From Buttiauxella gaviniae (lineage in GTDB: Bacteria > Pseudomonadota > Gammaproteobacteria > Enterobacterales > Enterobacteriaceae), in assembly GCF_040786275.1 (NCBI RefSeq), contig NZ_JBFMVT010000002.1, forward strand, positions 1,736,001-1,800,000: a DNA stretch of 64,000 nt, read 5' to 3'. The position numbers and the translations under genes were made by a program. The stretch's first letter is position 1. Each line of letters starts with the position of its first letter. Below the pieces are notes generated by a model that made no database searches, had not been told where the DNA came from, and was given only the letters and a program-made list of their open reading frames with translations. Positions 36,813 to 46,915 of this stretch are shown here, one piece after another.

Positions 36813-36871
36813 GGGCTCTCGTAAAAAAGTTATGCACAAAACAACCGTGATAAATTTTTTTGCGAGAACCC
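36813..36871. repeat. Long inverted repeat between ccdAB and rsmJ
   Basis: GGGCTCTCGTAAAAAA (36813-36828) pairs with TTTTTTGCGAGAACCC (36856-36871), with one C·A mismatch and one T·G pair, around 27 bases. It lies between the ccd promoter and the rsmJ end. It may be a bidirectional terminator or a trace of the insertion that brought ccdAB. Confidence 0.55.
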
Positions 36872-36890
36872 CCGCAATGCAGGGGCTTAG

Positions 36891-37643
36891 TTACTCTGGC
36901 GTCCCCGGATAAATATCAAAGCGATGGCCTTTGGTCACCACCGCGTTATGCGTTTCCACACCACTGAGCGGCGGCGCGTAGTCGGGGCGTTTTACCACAA
37001 CCCGTTTCATCGCCAGTTTCTGTGCGGGCAGCAACAAACCGTCGGCATCTTCATCCGGCCCCACCAGCGACTGAAACACACGCATCTCTTTTTTCACCAA
37101 CGCACTTTTCTGCTTATGCGGGAACATCGGGTCGAGATAAACCACGTCCGGTCGCGGCGTAATATCGCTTAATGCCGTCAGGCTCGAGGCGTGGATCAGT
37201 TGCAAGCGCTCCTGCAACCAGCCGCCGATTTCAGCATCCTGATAGCCACGGCGCAGGCCGTCGTCGAGCAATGCCGCTACTACCGGGTTACGCTCAAGCA
37301 TTCGCACCCGACAGCCCACAGACGCCAGTACAAACGCATCGCGTCCAAGCCCCGCCGTTGCGTCGACCACATCGGGCAGATAGCCGCTTTTGATGCCGAC
37401 CGCTTTCGCCACCGCTTCACCACGCCCCCCGCCAAATTTGCGACGATGCGCCATCGCACCTGAGACAAAATCGACAAAAATGCCGCCGAGTTTTGGCTCG
37501 TCGCGTTTACGTAATTCGAGATGATCGGGTGTAAGAACCAGCGCCATCAGCGCGTCTTCATTGTGCGTCAGACCCCAACGCTCGCTTAAAAGAGATAAGG
37601 CGCCGGAGTCGGCGCCTGATTCAGTCAATAAACAGATTTTCAC
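36891..37643 (-). CDS. rsmJ: RsmJ, 16S rRNA m2G1516 methyltransferase
   Basis: RsmJ methylates N2 of G1516 in 16S rRNA. The 250 residues match E. coli RsmJ in length, with the SAM motif [17 protein letters not shown] near residues 103-119 and the catalytic-loop motif VYLDPMFPH near residue 170. It starts eight bases after prlC stops, so both genes are probably transcribed from the sigma-32 promoter upstream of prlC. Confidence 0.95.
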   Translation of the reverse strand: MKICLLTESGADSGALSLLSERWGLTHNEDALMALVLTPDHLELRKRDEPKLGGIFVDFVSGAMAHRRKFGGGRGEAVAKAVGIKSGYLPDVVDATAGLGRDAFVLASVGCRVRMLERNPVVAALLDDGLRRGYQDAEIGGWLQERLQLIHASSLTALSDITPRPDVVYLDPMFPHKQKSALVKKEMRVFQSLVGPDEDADGLLLPAQKLAMKRVVVKRPDYAPPLSGVETHNAVVTKGHRFDIYPGTPE

Positions 37644-37651
37644 AGAATAAC

Positions 37652-39694
37652 TTAGCCCTTGATGCCGTAATGAGCCAGCATCGCATCGAGCTGTGGTTCG
37701 CGTCCACGGAAGCGTTTGAACAGCTCCATTGGCTCTTCAGAGCCGCCACGGGTCAAGATGTTATCCAGGAAAGATTGCCCGGTTTCGCGGTTGAAAATGC
37801 CCTCTTCTTCAAAGCGCGAGAACGCATCCGCCGCCAGCACATCGGCCCACAGGTAGCTGTAATAACCCGCCGCGTAACCGCCCGCAAAGATGTGGCTGAA
37901 CGCGTGTGGGAAACGACCCCATTTCGGTGATGGCACAACAGCCACCAGCTTCTTGATTTCAGCCAGCGTTTCCAGCACCTTCGCGCCTTGTTCCGGATTA
38001 AATTCAGCATGCAGGCGGAAGTCGAACAGGCCGAACTCCAGTTGACGCAGGATAAACAGCGCCGCCTGGTAGTTCTTCGCCGCCAGCATTTTATCCAGCA
38101 ACTCTTTTGGCAGCGGTTCGCCTGTTTCAAAATGGCCGGAGATAAACGCCAACGCGTCCGGCTCCCAGCACCAGTTTTCCATGAACTGGCTCGGCAGCTC
38201 CACCGCATCCCACGGCACGCCGTTGATGCCGGAAACGCCCGCCGTTTCGACTTTGGTTAGCATGTGATGCAAACCGTGGCCGAACTCATGGAACAGGGTG
38301 ATCACTTCGTCATGGGTAAACAGCGCCGGTTTGCCGTTCACCGGGCGGTTGAAGTTACAGGTCAGGTAAGCGACCGGTTTTTGCAGCGACCCGTCAGCTT
38401 TACGCATCTGGCCTACGCAGTCGTCCATCCACGCCCCGCCGCGTTTGTTTTCGCGAGCGTAAAGATCGAGATAGAAGCTGCCGCGCAGCTCATTTTTTTC
38501 ATCATACAGCTCGAAGAAACGCACGTCAGAATGCCAGACATCAATGTCTTTACGCTCTTTCGCGGTGATACCGTAAATGCGTTTCACCACCTCAAACAGG
38601 CCATTAACCGCGCGGTCTTCCGGGAAGTACGGGCGCAGTTGCTCGTCGCTGATGCTGTACAGATGCTGTTTCTGTTTTTCGCTGTAATACGTGATGTCCC
38701 ACGGTTCCAGCTCGGTGACGTTAAATTCTTTTTTCGTAAACTCGCGCAGTTGCGCCAGCTCAGCTTCACCCTGCGGGCGCGCACGTTTTGCCAGATCGGT
38801 TAAGAACTCGAGCACCTGCTGCGGGTTTTCTGCCATTTTGGTGGCGAGAGATTTTTCCGCATAGTTGCCAAAGCCCAACAGCTCCGCCAGTTCGTGGCGC
38901 AACGCGAGGATTTCTTCCATTACCGGCGTGTTATCCCACTTGCCTGCATTCGGCCCTTGATCGGAAGCACGAGTGGCATAGGCGCGATACATCTCTTCAC
39001 GCAGTTCGCGGTTGTCGCAGTAAGTGAGTACTGGCAAATAGCTTGGAATATCCAGCGTCAGCAGCCAGCCGTCTTGTTCTTTCACTTCGGCCTGAGCTCG
39101 CGCCGCCGCCATTGCGCTTTCCGGCATACCGGAAAGTTGCGCTTCGTCGGTAATCAGTTTCGTCCAGCCTTGCGTCGCATCCAGCACGTTGTTGCTGTAG
39201 GTGGAGCCCAGCTCAGACAAACGCGCGGCAATTTCGCCATAACGCTTTTGCTTCTCTTCCGGCAAACCGATACCAGAAAGTTCGAAATCACGCAGCGCGT
39301 TATCAACAGCTTTTTTCTCAGCCACGCTGAGATCGGCGTAATTCGCACCGTCACGCAGGTTGCGATAAGCCTGATAAAGCCCTTCGTGTTGACCGACCCA
39401 GGTGCTGTATTCAGACAGCAGCGGCAGCGTCTGCTCATAGGCTTCGCGCAGTTCCGCGCTGTTTTGCACGGAATTTAAATGGCTAACTGGGGAGAAAATA
39501 CGTCCCAGGCGATCGTCCACTTCAGCCAGCGGCTGGCAAAGGTTTTCCCAGGTATAAGGCGCACCCTGAGCCACGACACTTTCGACTTTCGCACGGCAAT
39601 CATCCAGCGCTTGCTGCACGGCGGGGACGATATGTTCAGGTTTAAGAGCGGAAAACGGCGGCAGGTCGAAAGGCGTTAACAATGGATTAGTCAT
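37652..39694 (-). CDS. prlC: PrlC, oligopeptidase A
   Basis: PrlC is a cytoplasmic M3 zinc metallopeptidase that degrades signal peptides and other short peptides left by proteolysis. The ATG at 39694 ([14 protein letters not shown]) gives 680 residues as in E. coli; the open frame to 39733 is unsupported. The zinc-binding HEFGH motif starts at H469, with the third ligand Glu in the following helix region. It heads the prlC-rsmJ operon and has a near-consensus sigma-32 promoter about 65 bases upstream, fitting heat-shock induction. A 7-bp G/C hairpin (39724-39740) lies in its leader. Confidence 0.96.
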   Translation of the reverse strand: MTNPLLTPFDLPPFSALKPEHIVPAVQQALDDCRAKVESVVAQGAPYTWENLCQPLAEVDDRLGRIFSPVSHLNSVQNSAELREAYEQTLPLLSEYSTWVGQHEGLYQAYRNLRDGANYADLSVAEKKAVDNALRDFELSGIGLPEEKQKRYGEIAARLSELGSTYSNNVLDATQGWTKLITDEAQLSGMPESAMAAARAQAEVKEQDGWLLTLDIPSYLPVLTYCDNRELREEMYRAYATRASDQGPNAGKWDNTPVMEEILALRHELAELLGFGNYAEKSLATKMAENPQQVLEFLTDLAKRARPQGEAELAQLREFTKKEFNVTELEPWDITYYSEKQKQHLYSISDEQLRPYFPEDRAVNGLFEVVKRIYGITAKERKDIDVWHSDVRFFELYDEKNELRGSFYLDLYARENKRGGAWMDDCVGQMRKADGSLQKPVAYLTCNFNRPVNGKPALFTHDEVITLFHEFGHGLHHMLTKVETAGVSGINGVPWDAVELPSQFMENWCWEPDALAFISGHFETGEPLPKELLDKMLAAKNYQAALFILRQLEFGLFDFRLHAEFNPEQGAKVLETLAEIKKLVAVVPSPKWGRFPHAFSHIFAGGYAAGYYSYLWADVLAADAFSRFEEEGIFNRETGQSFLDNILTRGGSEEPMELFKRFRGREPQLDAMLAHYGIKG

Positions 39695-39758
39695 AAGCGC
39701 GGTTCCTGATATCTGAGAAATGGAGCGCGCCACGCGCGCTACAAAAGCAATCTTATTA

Positions 39759-39788
39759 AGATGAGGCTTAGTGTAGCTAATTTCAATG
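39759..39788 (-). promoter_or_regulatory. Sigma-32 (heat-shock) promoter of prlC-rsmJ
   Basis: On the minus strand CATTGAAA (39788-39781) and CCTCATCT (39766-39759) are 14 bp apart. They match the sigma-32 consensus CTTGAAA-N13/14-CCCCATNT at all but one position in each core. E. coli prlC is a known heat-shock gene. The rpoH gene lies elsewhere in this window. Confidence 0.82.
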
Positions 39789-39834
39789 CCAGGGGAGGAT
39801 CAAGCGGGGCAAACGCGTTGCCCCTGGTCATCAA

Positions 39835-41106
39835 TCAGTGAATTTTTTGCGCCATTGCGTACGCGGCAGGCAGATTTAAACGCTGCCAGAACTGTTGATC
39901 GGCGGTTGTGCCAGAGAGCGGAAAACCCGCTGGCATTGCAGTTTTCACCATCAATGCACGGATTTGCGCGGACGAAAGATGCGGCAATGCGGTTTTCAGT
40001 AGCACTTCAGCCCCTTCAGGCACCTGTATCTGCTGTTGCTCACCTTTCTGCTGAGGTAAATCGTAAGTCAGGGTGAAGCGATAGAAGGTATTCATCGCCG
40101 GGTCGCGATATAGATCGTCTTTGCCACCCCTGCCGGCACATTCAGCAAGCGACTTTCCGCACTCTTTTTCCAGCGCGGTGCGTAGCTGGTCGCGCGCTTC
40201 ATTGAACAATGCGCGGTATTTATCGTCGTTAAGATAATGGGCAACGTTGCGCTCAGCCACCATCCGCGACCCCATTACATCCAGCGGATAATGTACGCCC
40301 AGCACGATGCGCGAGTAACCGTAGCGAGCCCCCCGTATAACCAGCGCATCAAAACGCTCCGGGATCATCTCCGCCATCAGCAGCGCGTCGGTGTAACCGG
40401 TGTTTGTATGGCCGCTAGGGAATGAGCCGCCGTCAGCCGTGTAGGGCTTGTTGTCCTGAACAATCACGTCATCCGGCACCAGATGAATGGTATTCCCCTC
40501 GACCAGGAAAGGACGCGGGTAGTTGAAGTGTTTTTTCGCCGCCCCCGTACTGACTTCACTGGCTTTAATCAGCGCCGCCGCTTTACCCAGCTCACCTTTT
40601 TCATAGGCGGTGAGAAACGCTTTGCCAAGCCGTGGCCCCATGGCGTCACTGAGGAAGTAGAGAAAACTAATGCCTTCCGCATCGGCAAGAGCCTGGTGGC
40701 GCACCGCTTGCGTGGCGTCCAGGTTAATAGCTGCCACTGTGTCGCGATTGGCCTGCAATACCGAATCCAGAAGCGTGCTAAAAGCGGAGAGCAATTCAAT
40801 GCCCGCCTGCTGATTCGCTTTAGTCTGGAAATCATAACCACTGGCTTTCAGCCAGGCGGTATCAGCCTGCGTTGTGCTCTGCGCCGCTTTTGCCAGGTGC
40901 TCGCGTTTTAAGGTAGCGGCACCGCCTTTAAGAGCATGGCGTAATGCCGCAAGCGACTGACTTTCCTGCGCATCAAACACCAGGCTACTCGAAGCTGGCG
41001 TAACACTTCCTGCAATAGCCCTCGCCTGGGTTAACGAAACATCCTGCGCCAGCGCTGGCAGTGTCGCCGTCAGCAAAACGGCTAACATCGAAAGACGAAT
41101 TTTCAT
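39835..41106 (-). CDS. Class A (PAP2-type) periplasmic acid phosphatase
   Basis: This 423-residue exported protein has a signal peptide (about 1-20, cleavage near PALA|QD) and the three phosphatase motifs of the PAP2 superfamily: K191-x6-R198-P199, P230-S-G-H233 and S265-R266-x5-H272-x3-D276. It should hydrolyse phosphate monoesters in the periplasm. It is much longer than PhoN or PhoC (about 250 residues), with extra N-terminal helical sequence and a C-terminal region of about 120 residues. E. coli has no phosphatase between prlC and rlmJ. No PhoB site was recognised upstream. Confidence 0.88.
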   Translation of the reverse strand: MKIRLSMLAVLLTATLPALAQDVSLTQARAIAGSVTPASSSLVFDAQESQSLAALRHALKGGAATLKREHLAKAAQSTTQADTAWLKASGYDFQTKANQQAGIELLSAFSTLLDSVLQANRDTVAAINLDATQAVRHQALADAEGISFLYFLSDAMGPRLGKAFLTAYEKGELGKAAALIKASEVSTGAAKKHFNYPRPFLVEGNTIHLVPDDVIVQDNKPYTADGGSFPSGHTNTGYTDALLMAEMIPERFDALVIRGARYGYSRIVLGVHYPLDVMGSRMVAERNVAHYLNDDKYRALFNEARDQLRTALEKECGKSLAECAGRGGKDDLYRDPAMNTFYRFTLTYDLPQQKGEQQQIQVPEGAEVLLKTALPHLSSAQIRALMVKTAMPAGFPLSGTTADQQFWQRLNLPAAYAMAQKIH

Positions 41107-41278
41107 TATTTTTCCTTTTACTCAAACAATTACCTTGCCTGAATACGACGCTAGCGCAGCAAATTGATACTTTTATGACAGGCCGTTCGAAACAGCCGGC
41201 CAGCCTCTGCGGTAATCTGCCGCAATCTGCGGTAAACTGTGTGAAATTTGTTTTCTCATTTCCGGAATTCCTGCATCC

Positions 41279-42121
41279 ATGCTCAGTTATCGTCACAGCT
41301 TTCACGCCGGCAACCATGCCGACGTACTAAAACATACCGTTCAATCCTTAATCATCGAATCGTTAAAAGAGAAAGAGAAACCTTTCCTTTATCTCGATAC
41401 ACATGCGGGAGCTGGCCGATACAAGCTGAGTAGTGAGCATGCCGAGCGTACCGGTGAATATCTGGAAGGGATCGGCCGCATCTGGCAAAAAGATGATTTG
41501 CCTGCGGAACTCGAGCCGTACATCAGCGCGGTTAAAGCCTACAACCACAGCGGCCAACTGCGTTATTACCCAGGTTCCCCGCTGATTGCACGCCAGCTTC
41601 TGCGCGAGCAAGACAGCCTGCAACTGACCGAACTGCACCCTTCAGATTTCCCGTTGCTGCGTTCTGAATTCCAGAAAGATAGCCGCGCCCGCGTTGAACG
41701 CGCTGACGGTTACACTCAACTGAAATCCAAACTGCCGCCGGTTTCGCGTCGTGGCCTGATTCTTATCGACCCACCATATGAGATTAAAACCGACTACCAG
41801 GCGGTCGTCACCGGCATCAACGAAGGCTACAAACGTTTTGCCACCGGGACTTACGCACTGTGGTATCCGGTTGTTATGCGCCAGCAAATCAAACGTATGC
41901 TGCGCGAACTGGAAGAGACAGGCATCCGCCGCATTCTGCAAATTGAACTGGCCGTTCTGCCAGACAGCGACCGCCGCGGCATGACCGCTTCCGGCATGAT
42001 TGTTATTAATCCGCCGTGGAAACTGGAACAGCAAATGGATAATGTACTGCCGTGGCTGCATAAAACTCTGGTTCCGGCAGGCACCGGGTCGACCACATTA
42101 AGCTGGGTCGTACCTGAGTAA
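41279..42121 (+). CDS. rlmJ: RlmJ, 23S rRNA m6A2030 methyltransferase
   Basis: RlmJ methylates N6 of A2030 in 23S rRNA. The 280 residues match E. coli RlmJ from MLSYRHSFHAGNHADVLKH to the end. The catalytic tetrapeptide DPPY lies in LILIDPPYE near residues 160-168, and LDTHAGAGRY (about 39-48) is the SAM motif. It stands alone, followed after 90 bases by gor. Confidence 0.96.
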   Translation: MLSYRHSFHAGNHADVLKHTVQSLIIESLKEKEKPFLYLDTHAGAGRYKLSSEHAERTGEYLEGIGRIWQKDDLPAELEPYISAVKAYNHSGQLRYYPGSPLIARQLLREQDSLQLTELHPSDFPLLRSEFQKDSRARVERADGYTQLKSKLPPVSRRGLILIDPPYEIKTDYQAVVTGINEGYKRFATGTYALWYPVVMRQQIKRMLRELEETGIRRILQIELAVLPDSDRRGMTASGMIVINPPWKLEQQMDNVLPWLHKTLVPAGTGSTTLSWVVPE

Positions 42122-42211
42122 CGGCTATCGCAGCCATCGGTTGAACCTTGGTGCTAAACACACGCGACGCGCTACAATCGCGCATATTTTTCGACTCAAT
42201 AGGGAAACATC

Positions 42212-43564
42212 ATGACCAAACATTATGACTACCTCGCCATTGGCGGCGGCAGCGGCGGGATTGCCTCCATTAACCGTGCGGCGATGTATGGGAAGAAGTG
42301 CGCACTGATTGAGGCGAAAGAGCTGGGCGGTACCTGCGTAAACGTAGGCTGCGTGCCGAAAAAAGTGATGTGGCACGCGGCGCAAATCGCCGAAGCCATT
42401 CACAACTACGGCCCGGATTACGGCTTTGACACCACGGTGAATAAATTCGACTGGGACAAACTGATCGCCAGCCGCACCGCGTATATCGACCGCATCCACA
42501 CCTCTTACGACAACGTGCTGGGCAAAAACAACGTTGATGTGATTCGTGGCTTTGCCAAATTTGTCGACGCGCACACCGTTGTAGTCAACGGTGAAACCAT
42601 CACCGCAGACCACATTCTGATTGCCACCGGTGGCCGCCCAAGCCGCCCGTCTATTCCAGGTGCTGAATACGGTATTGATTCCGACGGTTTCTTCGCCCTC
42701 CCGGCTTTGCCAAAACGCATTGCGGTAGTCGGCGCAGGTTATATCGCCGTTGAAATCGCGGGCGTGGTAAACGCCCTGGGGTCTGAAACGCATCTGTTCG
42801 TGCGTCAACACGCCCCGCTGCGTACGTTTGATCCGCTAATTGTTGAAACGCTGCTGGAAGTAATTAACACCGAAGGCCCTACGCTGCACACCCAGGCGGT
42901 TCCAAAAGCGGTAGTGAAAAATGCTGACGGCAGCCTGACGCTGCAACTCGAAGATGGCCGCTCTCAAACCGTTGATTGCCTGATTTGGGCGATTGGCCGT
43001 GCGCCAGAAACGGACAACTTCAACCTGGCCGCAACCGGTGTGAAAACCAATGCCAAAGGCTACATTGAAGTCGATAAATTCCAGAACACCAACGTGCCAG
43101 GTATTTATGCCGTGGGCGATAACACAGGTGCCGTGGAACTGACGCCAGTAGCCGTTGCTGCCGGCCGTCGCCTGTCAGAACGCCTGTTTAACAACAAGCC
43201 GGATGAGCATCTGGATTACAGCAACATTCCAACCGTCGTGTTCAGCCACCCGCCAATCGGCACGGTCGGCTTAACTGAACCGCAGGCGCGTGAACAGTAC
43301 GGCGACGGCAACGTGAAGGTGTATAAATCGTCCTTCACCGCGATGTACACCGCAGTGACTTCGCACCGCCAGCCGTGCCGCATGAAACTGGTATGCGCAG
43401 GCCCGGACGAGAAAATTGTCGGTATCCACGGCATTGGTTACGGCATGGATGAAATGCTGCAAGGCTTTGCAGTAGCACTGAAAATGGGCGCAACCAAGAA
43501 AGACTTTGATAACACCGTAGCGATTCACCCGACCGGGGCTGAAGAGTTCGTGACTATGCGCTAG
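42212..43564 (+). CDS. gor: Gor, glutathione reductase
   Basis: Gor is the NADPH-dependent flavoprotein that regenerates reduced glutathione. The 450-residue protein has the FAD motif [12 protein letters not shown] (about 11-22), the redox disulfide C42-VNVG-C47, the NADPH-binding [13 protein letters not shown] (about 174-186) and the C-terminal His-Glu pair in HPTGAEE. AGGGAAACATC precedes the ATG. The E. coli neighbour rlmJ is kept upstream; downstream the order changes. Confidence 0.97.
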   Translation: MTKHYDYLAIGGGSGGIASINRAAMYGKKCALIEAKELGGTCVNVGCVPKKVMWHAAQIAEAIHNYGPDYGFDTTVNKFDWDKLIASRTAYIDRIHTSYDNVLGKNNVDVIRGFAKFVDAHTVVVNGETITADHILIATGGRPSRPSIPGAEYGIDSDGFFALPALPKRIAVVGAGYIAVEIAGVVNALGSETHLFVRQHAPLRTFDPLIVETLLEVINTEGPTLHTQAVPKAVVKNADGSLTLQLEDGRSQTVDCLIWAIGRAPETDNFNLAATGVKTNAKGYIEVDKFQNTNVPGIYAVGDNTGAVELTPVAVAAGRRLSERLFNNKPDEHLDYSNIPTVVFSHPPIGTVGLTEPQAREQYGDGNVKVYKSSFTAMYTAVTSHRQPCRMKLVCAGPDEKIVGIHGIGYGMDEMLQGFAVALKMGATKKDFDNTVAIHPTGAEEFVTMR

Positions 43565-43586
43565 TCGGTTTCTACACGATTAAAAT

Positions 43587-43608
43587 GCGGTGAGGGCACC
43601 CTCACCGC
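43587..43608. terminator. Hairpin between gor and the HEPN gene
   Basis: GCGGTGAGGG-CA-CCCTCACCGC is a perfect 10-bp stem 22 bases past the gor stop. It overlaps the last codons of the convergent HEPN gene. No T-run follows, so it is a weak terminator or an mRNA-protecting hairpin. Confidence 0.55.
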
Positions 43609-45218
43609 ATCGCGTCATAAATTGCTTTCTGAATTTCTACCGCCCGCTTTTCATCCTTCTCAGCAGATTGCTCTTTGCGTTGCTGCTGCGCGTTAAGCCG
43701 TAGTTTTGCGCGATCTAACTCTTCTTTCTGCCGTTTGATGGCTTCAGGCGTGCTGCAAAACGTTTTCAAAAATTGTTTACGCAGCGATGTCAGGCTTTGC
43801 CCGTCGGTCATCGCCTGGCTGAACGTTCTGATCATCCGTCGACACGGGCGCGCTTCATCCATCTGCGAACGGTATTGCAGCAAAGTATTGAGTGCGTCGC
43901 GGTAATCTCCTGCCAGCGCCGATTCCGCGTAAGAGACTTCCCAGTTCATACCGCCCTGCATAAACAGGCGCACCACCGTGGCATCTCCGCGTTCGATGGC
44001 CGAGCGTAAATTGCCTTCTTCCCACGCAATGCCAATATTCGCCAGCTTTTCACGGGCGCTTTCGGTTTCCGGAAGTGAATCAATCCCTGCCGTTTTCGCC
44101 GACGGGCTTTTTGCCACCGCCGGTTTATTGGTAACATCGCTCAGGAGATACATTCCGACAATCACCGCGCCGATTACCGCCACCCCGGCGACGCCCCACA
44201 GCAGCATCATTAGCGTTTCGCTACCGTTTTGTTTTCGTTTGTTATTGCGTAAATCCGGCTTGTCGATGGTGTCGCGCACGGCTTCTGTATCGCGCCCCTC
44301 TGCCTGGTATTTTTTGCGAGCCTGCTCGAGCCATGCCTGCAACTGCGCATCATCTGCCACCAAAAAAGCGGCCGGATTGATTTTCGTTCGCCCTTCATCA
44401 AAAGCGCGCTGAACAGCCGCGCTGCTTTCCTGATAATAACTATCGAGCAGTGCAAGCTGTACAGAGGTTAAAAGCGGCGATTGAACGAGATCGTTGCGAA
44501 TACCGCGCACATCATCGAGAAAAGTTTGCAGCGTTTTGCGCTGATCGATAAGCAGACTTAATTGCGAGGCATGCTGGAATAGTGAAGCGTAATGGTTGGC
44601 GTACTCTTTTTTATCCACCACCATTAATGCCAGTTCGCTAAAACGCATGCCGCTGAGAATGTCGCCCCGCTCGCCGTTTTTCAGCCAGCGGCGTACGCAA
44701 TCTGCGCCAAACTGCGTTTTCAGCTTTTGTACCCGTTGTGGCTGGCTGGGGTAACTTTGATTCACCAGACCTTTAAGCATCAGTTCCAGGGCTCGCATCT
44801 GGCTGGCGGCTTTTTTCTGCTGGCTTTCATCATTGCTTTCAACTTCGGTGGAATACCCCAGCAGCGGCTGCTTCGCACGCACTAACTCAAGGGAACTCAC
44901 GAATCGCAGGGCGGCGATAAGCTGATTATGGCTGACTTCCTGACCGCTTTCATACTGCGGCACCAGTTGCTGCAAATGGCGCAAAAGCAGCGTGAAATGA
45001 GAGATTTCAGCGTCATTAAGATTTAAGCGTTTTGCCACCGCCATCCAGCTTCCCAGGGCAAGTCTTGCCTGTTCAAGCTGTTGAAAAAACCACTGCGGAT
45101 CTTTGCCTTCAACGGCTTTGATAGTGAGCAGTGGCAGGATCTGCAATGACGCCTGGCGAATCACACTCAGGCACGTTTCAAACTTTTCCCGCATCAGCAA
45201 CTGTGCAGCGCTGGCCAT
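43602..45218 (-). CDS. STY4199-family HEPN-domain membrane protein
   Basis: The ATG at 45218 (MASAAQLLMREKFETC) has AAAGGAAAA upstream and gives 538 residues. It resembles the STY4199-type HEPN proteins that lie beside gor in Salmonella; the family name is from memory. The N-terminal half is helical. The HEPN motif region reads R238-GI-R241-N-D-L-V-Q246: the RNase histidine expected at 246 is Gln, so ribonuclease activity is doubtful. One membrane segment lies at about 336-360, followed by an ankyrin-like segment LRSAIERGDATVVRLFMQGG and a charged coiled C-terminus. Function unknown. Confidence 0.82.
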   Translation of the reverse strand: MASAAQLLMREKFETCLSVIRQASLQILPLLTIKAVEGKDPQWFFQQLEQARLALGSWMAVAKRLNLNDAEISHFTLLLRHLQQLVPQYESGQEVSHNQLIAALRFVSSLELVRAKQPLLGYSTEVESNDESQQKKAASQMRALELMLKGLVNQSYPSQPQRVQKLKTQFGADCVRRWLKNGERGDILSGMRFSELALMVVDKKEYANHYASLFQHASQLSLLIDQRKTLQTFLDDVRGIRNDLVQSPLLTSVQLALLDSYYQESSAAVQRAFDEGRTKINPAAFLVADDAQLQAWLEQARKKYQAEGRDTEAVRDTIDKPDLRNNKRKQNGSETLMMLLWGVAGVAVIGAVIVGMYLLSDVTNKPAVAKSPSAKTAGIDSLPETESAREKLANIGIAWEEGNLRSAIERGDATVVRLFMQGGMNWEVSYAESALAGDYRDALNTLLQYRSQMDEARPCRRMIRTFSQAMTDGQSLTSLRKQFLKTFCSTPEAIKRQKEELDRAKLRLNAQQQRKEQSAEKDEKRAVEIQKAIYDAMR

Positions 45219-45319
45219 GATTTTCCTTTGTAAGAGTCGAGCGCCAGAATCAAGAAGCGCCATTGCACAGAATTTTAGCGCAGCGGGCAAAAGTCTATGG
45301 CTGTAAAAGAGCGGGAAAA

Positions 45320-46738
45320 TTAACCGTTTTCAAAAACATGGCTAATCACTTCGCCCATTTTCCGCAGCGCGTTTTCGGTTGCGGCATTGAACGGCAGGGC
45401 ATAATTCAGACGCATACAATTACGGTATTTCCCGGAGGCCGACAGCAACGATCCCACCGCAATGCGGATATTATGCTGACGCAGCGTTTCGCTGATCGGC
45501 ACAATATCGATGTGTTCTGGCAACTCGATCCACATCAGAAAACCGCCCTGCGGGCGAGAAACGCAGATCCCACACGGGAAATAGTGGCGTACCCAACAGG
45601 TGAACACATCAAGATTGCGCTGGTAGTGCTGGCGCATACGCCGCAAGTGGCGATGATAATGGCCGTTGCGCACAAACTCGGCCACAGCCATCTGGGTAAA
45701 GGTGGTGGAACTGCCGGTGACGATATATTTCATGTGCATGGCGCGGTCGAAATAACGGCCCGGCACAATCCAGCCCACGCGCAAACCCGGTGCCAGCGTT
45801 TTGGAAAATGAACTGCACAACAGCACACGCCCATCTACATCCAGTGATTTAATGGTCATTGGGCGCGGATATTCATAGGCCAGCTCGCCGTAAACATCAT
45901 CTTCAATAATTGCAATATCAAAGCGTTGCGCCAGATTCAGCACCGCTTTTTTACGCGCTTCTGGCATGATAAAACCGAGCGGGTTATTGCAGTTAGCGAC
46001 CAGAATAACCGCTTTAATCGGCCACTGTTCCAGCGCCAACTCCAGCGCTTCCACGCTGATACCCGTCTCAGAATCCGTTGGTATTTCAACAACTTTAATG
46101 CCAAACGCGCGCAGCATTTGCATAGTGCCATGGAAGCACGGCGACTCTACCGCCACAATGTCTCCGGCTTCACATACCGCACGAATCGCAATGGATAGCG
46201 CTTCGTGGCAGCCCGTGGTCACCACAATGTCATCCGGCGTGACGACACAACCGCTATCAAGCATCAGGCGTGCGATTTGTTCGCGCAGCGCACTCTTACC
46301 GTTAATACAGTCATAGCCCAGAATTTCGGGCTGCTGGTACTGCACAATGCGGCTCATTTCGCGCCACAGCGGCTTAATAGTCGGTTGGGTGACATCCGGA
46401 AAACCGCTGCCAAAAGCGATGCTATCGCCATCTTCCCTTCCGGTTAATTGTTCGAGCACCGCATCCCACTGGGTAATTTCTACAGGACGTTGCGCGGGCC
46501 GAGTCAGCGGCGGCACCGGCGGCTGTGATTTGCGCGGCGTAACAAAATAACCAGAACGCGGCTGCGGCGAGATAAGCTGGCGATCTTCAAGAAGGTGGTA
46601 AGCCTGCTGTACGGTGCTGATACTCACGCCGTGTTCGCTACTTAGATTACGCACCGAAGGCAGGCGCTCGCCGCTGCGATACAACCCTTGTTCAATTCGC
46701 TCCGCCAGCAAAGTGGCAAGATGTTGGTAACGGGTCAT
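45320..46738 (-). CDS. yjiR: YjiR-like MocR/GntR regulator with aminotransferase domain
   Basis: This 472-residue MocR-type protein joins a GntR winged-helix domain (about 1-70, MTRYQHLATLLAERIEQGLY and VSISTVQQAYHLLE) to a fold type I aminotransferase domain. The PLP-binding lysine lies in SSFSKTLAPGLRVGW. The start at 46738 follows AGAGGATACAGC. It closely resembles E. coli YjiR, and the divergent neighbour is a YjiS-like gene, the same pairing as at the distant yjiRS locus of E. coli. MocR proteins usually control a divergent gene using PLP or an amino compound as effector. Confidence 0.85.
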   Translation of the reverse strand: MTRYQHLATLLAERIEQGLYRSGERLPSVRNLSSEHGVSISTVQQAYHLLEDRQLISPQPRSGYFVTPRKSQPPVPPLTRPAQRPVEITQWDAVLEQLTGREDGDSIAFGSGFPDVTQPTIKPLWREMSRIVQYQQPEILGYDCINGKSALREQIARLMLDSGCVVTPDDIVVTTGCHEALSIAIRAVCEAGDIVAVESPCFHGTMQMLRAFGIKVVEIPTDSETGISVEALELALEQWPIKAVILVANCNNPLGFIMPEARKKAVLNLAQRFDIAIIEDDVYGELAYEYPRPMTIKSLDVDGRVLLCSSFSKTLAPGLRVGWIVPGRYFDRAMHMKYIVTGSSTTFTQMAVAEFVRNGHYHRHLRRMRQHYQRNLDVFTCWVRHYFPCGICVSRPQGGFLMWIELPEHIDIVPISETLRQHNIRIAVGSLLSASGKYRNCMRLNYALPFNAATENALRKMGEVISHVFENG

Positions 46739-46915
46739 GCTGTATCCTCTTAAAGCACCATACAGACAGAAAAAGCAGTACAAAGTGGGGAAAAAGTCGC
46801 CATTCAGATCTCGTTTTAGCGCGTCTGTATGTTAAATAAAAGTTATTTTTGAGTCTGCCTGCAATCTGTATGGCGGCGCATGATGATTCTCGTCAACACG
46901 ATGAGGAGCGACATC

